Source: an uncultured Fibrobacter sp. (GTDB lineage: Bacteria > Fibrobacterota > Fibrobacteria > Fibrobacterales > Fibrobacteraceae). From it: 35,095 nt of DNA. The notes under the pieces were generated by a model. It did not search any database, was not told where the DNA came from, and saw only the letters and a list, made by a program, of their open reading frames with translations. The stretch is from NCBI GenBank assembly GCA_934691725.1, contig CAKUTF010000030.1, forward strand, positions 1 to 35,095. Direction: 5' to 3'. Below are positions 33,699 to 35,095 of this stretch, piece after piece (the first letter of the stretch is position 1; each line of letters begins with the position of its first letter). A program made the translations under genes and the position numbers.

Positions 33699-34544
33699 TT
33701 ACAGGATAAAGGTTCGTCCTTCGTAAACAAAGATTCGGTGCTCGAGCCAAAGCTTGACAGCCGAGGAGAGCGTCCGCTTTTCGATGTCCTTTCCGAGTTC
33801 GACCAGTTCGTCAATCGATGCTGTCTCAGGAACGCGCTGGACATCCTGGCAGATGATCGGGCCTTGGTCTAGGTCTTCTGTCGCGAAATGTGCCGTTGCA
33901 CCGATGATTTTTACGCCCTTGCGCCATGCCTGGTGATAAGGTTTCGCGCCTTTGAACGCCGGAAGAAATCCGTGGTGGATGTTTACGACCTTGTAGCGGA
34001 ACTCTTCGGTAAACGTCGCCGAGAGAATTTGCATGTAGCGGGCGAGAATGATTCCGTCGGTTTTTGTTTCCTGGATGATTTCGCGGAAACGGTTTTCCGA
34101 AACGGTTTTGTCGCCGGTGCTTGGAACATAGTAGAAAGGAACGCCGAATGTTCCGCCGACGGGCCCGAGTTCCGTGTGGTTGCTCACGATGCAGCTAAAT
34201 TCGCAGGGAAGGTCTCCGTCGCGGTGCTTGAGAAGCAGGTCGTAAAGACAATGGTCTGTCTTGGAAACAAAAATGGCGAGGCGCTGAACCTTTGTCGTAT
34301 CGTAAAGGTTCCATTCGAGAGAAAGTTGCGGAGCGATCGTTTTCAGGTGCTCGCGGACCTCGGTCGCCGCCGAAGGCTCGCATTCAAAGACCGCCCGGAG
34401 AAAAAAGGTTTCGATATCCTTGGCGGTGTGCTGCGTCATGTCGATGATGTTCGCTCCGGCATTGGCGAGAACCTGCGTCGTGCCGGCAATCAGTCCTTTT
34501 TGGTCGGGACAGTGGATTTGCAGAATGTATCGGGTAATAGCCAT
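33699..34544 (-). CDS. purU: Formyltetrahydrofolate deformylase
   Basis: PurU hydrolyses 10-formyl-THF to THF and formate, supplying formate and balancing one-carbon pools. An ACT domain comes first (ILQIHCPDQKGLIAG, residues 7-21), then a formyltransferase-like catalytic domain with NIHHGFLPAFKGAKPYHQA (188-206) and ATAHFATEDLDQGPII (216-231), which include the catalytic-type Asn188, His190 or 191 and Asp226. The length of 281 aa is normal. It is the first gene of a minus-strand operon. There is no clear Shine-Dalgarno; a very AT-rich tract (34545-34570 on the plus strand) precedes it and may hold the promoter very close to the start. Confidence 0.95.
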   Translation of the reverse strand: MAITRYILQIHCPDQKGLIAGTTQVLANAGANIIDMTQHTAKDIETFFLRAVFECEPSAATEVREHLKTIAPQLSLEWNLYDTTKVQRLAIFVSKTDHCLYDLLLKHRDGDLPCEFSCIVSNHTELGPVGGTFGVPFYYVPSTGDKTVSENRFREIIQETKTDGIILARYMQILSATFTEEFRYKVVNIHHGFLPAFKGAKPYHQAWRKGVKIIGATAHFATEDLDQGPIICQDVQRVPETASIDELVELGKDIEKRTLSSAVKLWLEHRIFVYEGRTFIL

Positions 34545-34559
34545 ACTGTATAATATATA

Positions 34560-35013
34560 AATTTAATTTCTCCGCATGGCGAATTCTTGGAACGGGACGC
34601 GGGAGGTCAGAACTTAGAACTGAGAGCTTAGTTAATAGTTGACCAGAAATCAGGAGATAGGAATCAGTTGTTAGAAGGGACGAGGAATGGGAAATGTGGG
34701 ACACGGTAAGAGGGACTAGGGATTAGTTAGAAATAAGGAATGAGGAATTCGTAATTGACGGTCAAGCGAGCTGCTCTCAGGAATCAGTGCCTAGTGGTCA
34801 GTGGTTAGCTGTCTAGCGACCTTTTCCGGCAGTCTGCCGACAGGCGCAGGCCTACCCGGCGAGGGGCAAGCTAGAGCTTAGTGGATAGATTTTAGCGCTT
34901 AGAATATAAGACGTTTAGGCTTCTGGAAAACGGTACTGGATACACGAAAGCGGGAATTTGAAGCAAACAGATTTTTCTCAATAATTTGCTAAGTTCTAAG
35001 ATCTCAGCTCTAA
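34560..35013. repeat. Intergenic repeat mosaic 4 (no gene seen)
   Basis: This is the same word set again: gtcagaacttagaactgag, gaccagaaatcaggagatagg, gggactagggattag, aaggaatgaggaattcg, agtggtcagtggttagc and ctaagttctaagatctc. 34816-34867 is an inverted, slightly diverged copy of 30372-30420. Together with mosaic 3 it flanks the minus-strand operon with inverted words. Confidence 0.7.
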
Positions 35014-35023
35014 GAACTTGTTT

Positions 35024-35095
35024 TCATAATCGCCTGAGCATCGTAGCCGCGCAGGAAACGTTGACCAAGGCCTCTTCGGCGCGGGTCGAAATCTC
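35024..35095 (-). CDS. Possible 3' end of a gene cut by the window edge
   Basis: On the minus strand, 35095 down to 35024 reads 23 codons and TGA, with codon choice like the neighbours (...TRAEEALVNVSCAATMLRRL). The repeat words stop at about 35013, which fits a gene ending here. A second minus frame, ending at 35010, is also open, so frame and product cannot be fixed. Confidence 0.2.
   Translation of the reverse strand, partial: EISTRAEEALVNVSCAATMLRRL

Overview
The window reads as a chromosomal segment of a Fibrobacter-type bacterium (phylum Fibrobacterota). The best evidence is two lipoproteins at 22138-23292 and 24441-25301. Each has a lipobox, a long Ser-rich linker and a C-terminal domain matching the Fibrobacter succinogenes major paralogous (FISUMP) family. 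Other genes fit a Gram-negative bacterium of medium GC: TolC and MacA-type efflux parts, a beta-barrel-like protein, type I AroD, PurC, PurU, PyrE and CoaE.

Layout. 1-408 is a mosaic of short intergenic repeats. 409-10672 (+) holds a 3-dehydroquinate dehydratase, an orphan PTS EIIA, tRNA-Val(CAC), an LRAT-like protein, a TolC/MacA pair without MacB, a SWIM-SNF2 helicase and a PutP-type symporter. About 10680-10990 is a second repeat mosaic. 11160-26707 (+) is the accessory core: a Ser-linker lipoprotein, then an apparent operon of a Tc-toxin A (TcA)-like giant protein split by one in-frame TAA, a FISUMP lipoprotein, a shortened second copy of the TcA C-terminus, a second FISUMP lipoprotein and a UGT-type glycosyltransferase, closed by a strong terminator. 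Next come purC (-), coaE (+) and a Na/phosphate symporter (+), a third repeat mosaic (30021-30560), a tight minus-strand operon (purU, membrane protein, pyrE, lipoprotein, barrel-like protein), and a fourth repeat mosaic to the end.

Most interesting part. The TcA-like locus has no TcB/TcC (SpvB/YD-repeat/Rhs) genes in the window. Instead a module of TcA C-terminal domain plus FISUMP lipoprotein occurs twice in tandem. The two copies align without gaps over 494 nt and then diverge abruptly into different AT-rich tails, both still homologous to the TcA extreme C-terminus. The second copy has lost exactly 326 codons in frame, including the pore-forming segment, so it is essentially a free-standing TcB-binding domain with an alternative tail. 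I infer a modular or exchangeable tail system coupled to surface lipoproteins. The homology and architecture are visible in the sequence; the function is inference.

Regulation. A consensus-like promoter (12505-12533) just downstream of a 13-T tract, and a strong Shine-Dalgarno before a TTG start, lead the TcA operon. Its genes are separated by 14 nt or less or overlap, apart from the 15 nt after the in-frame stop. The repeat mosaics lie in every long non-coding gap, and several of their words recur in inverted orientation around gene blocks.
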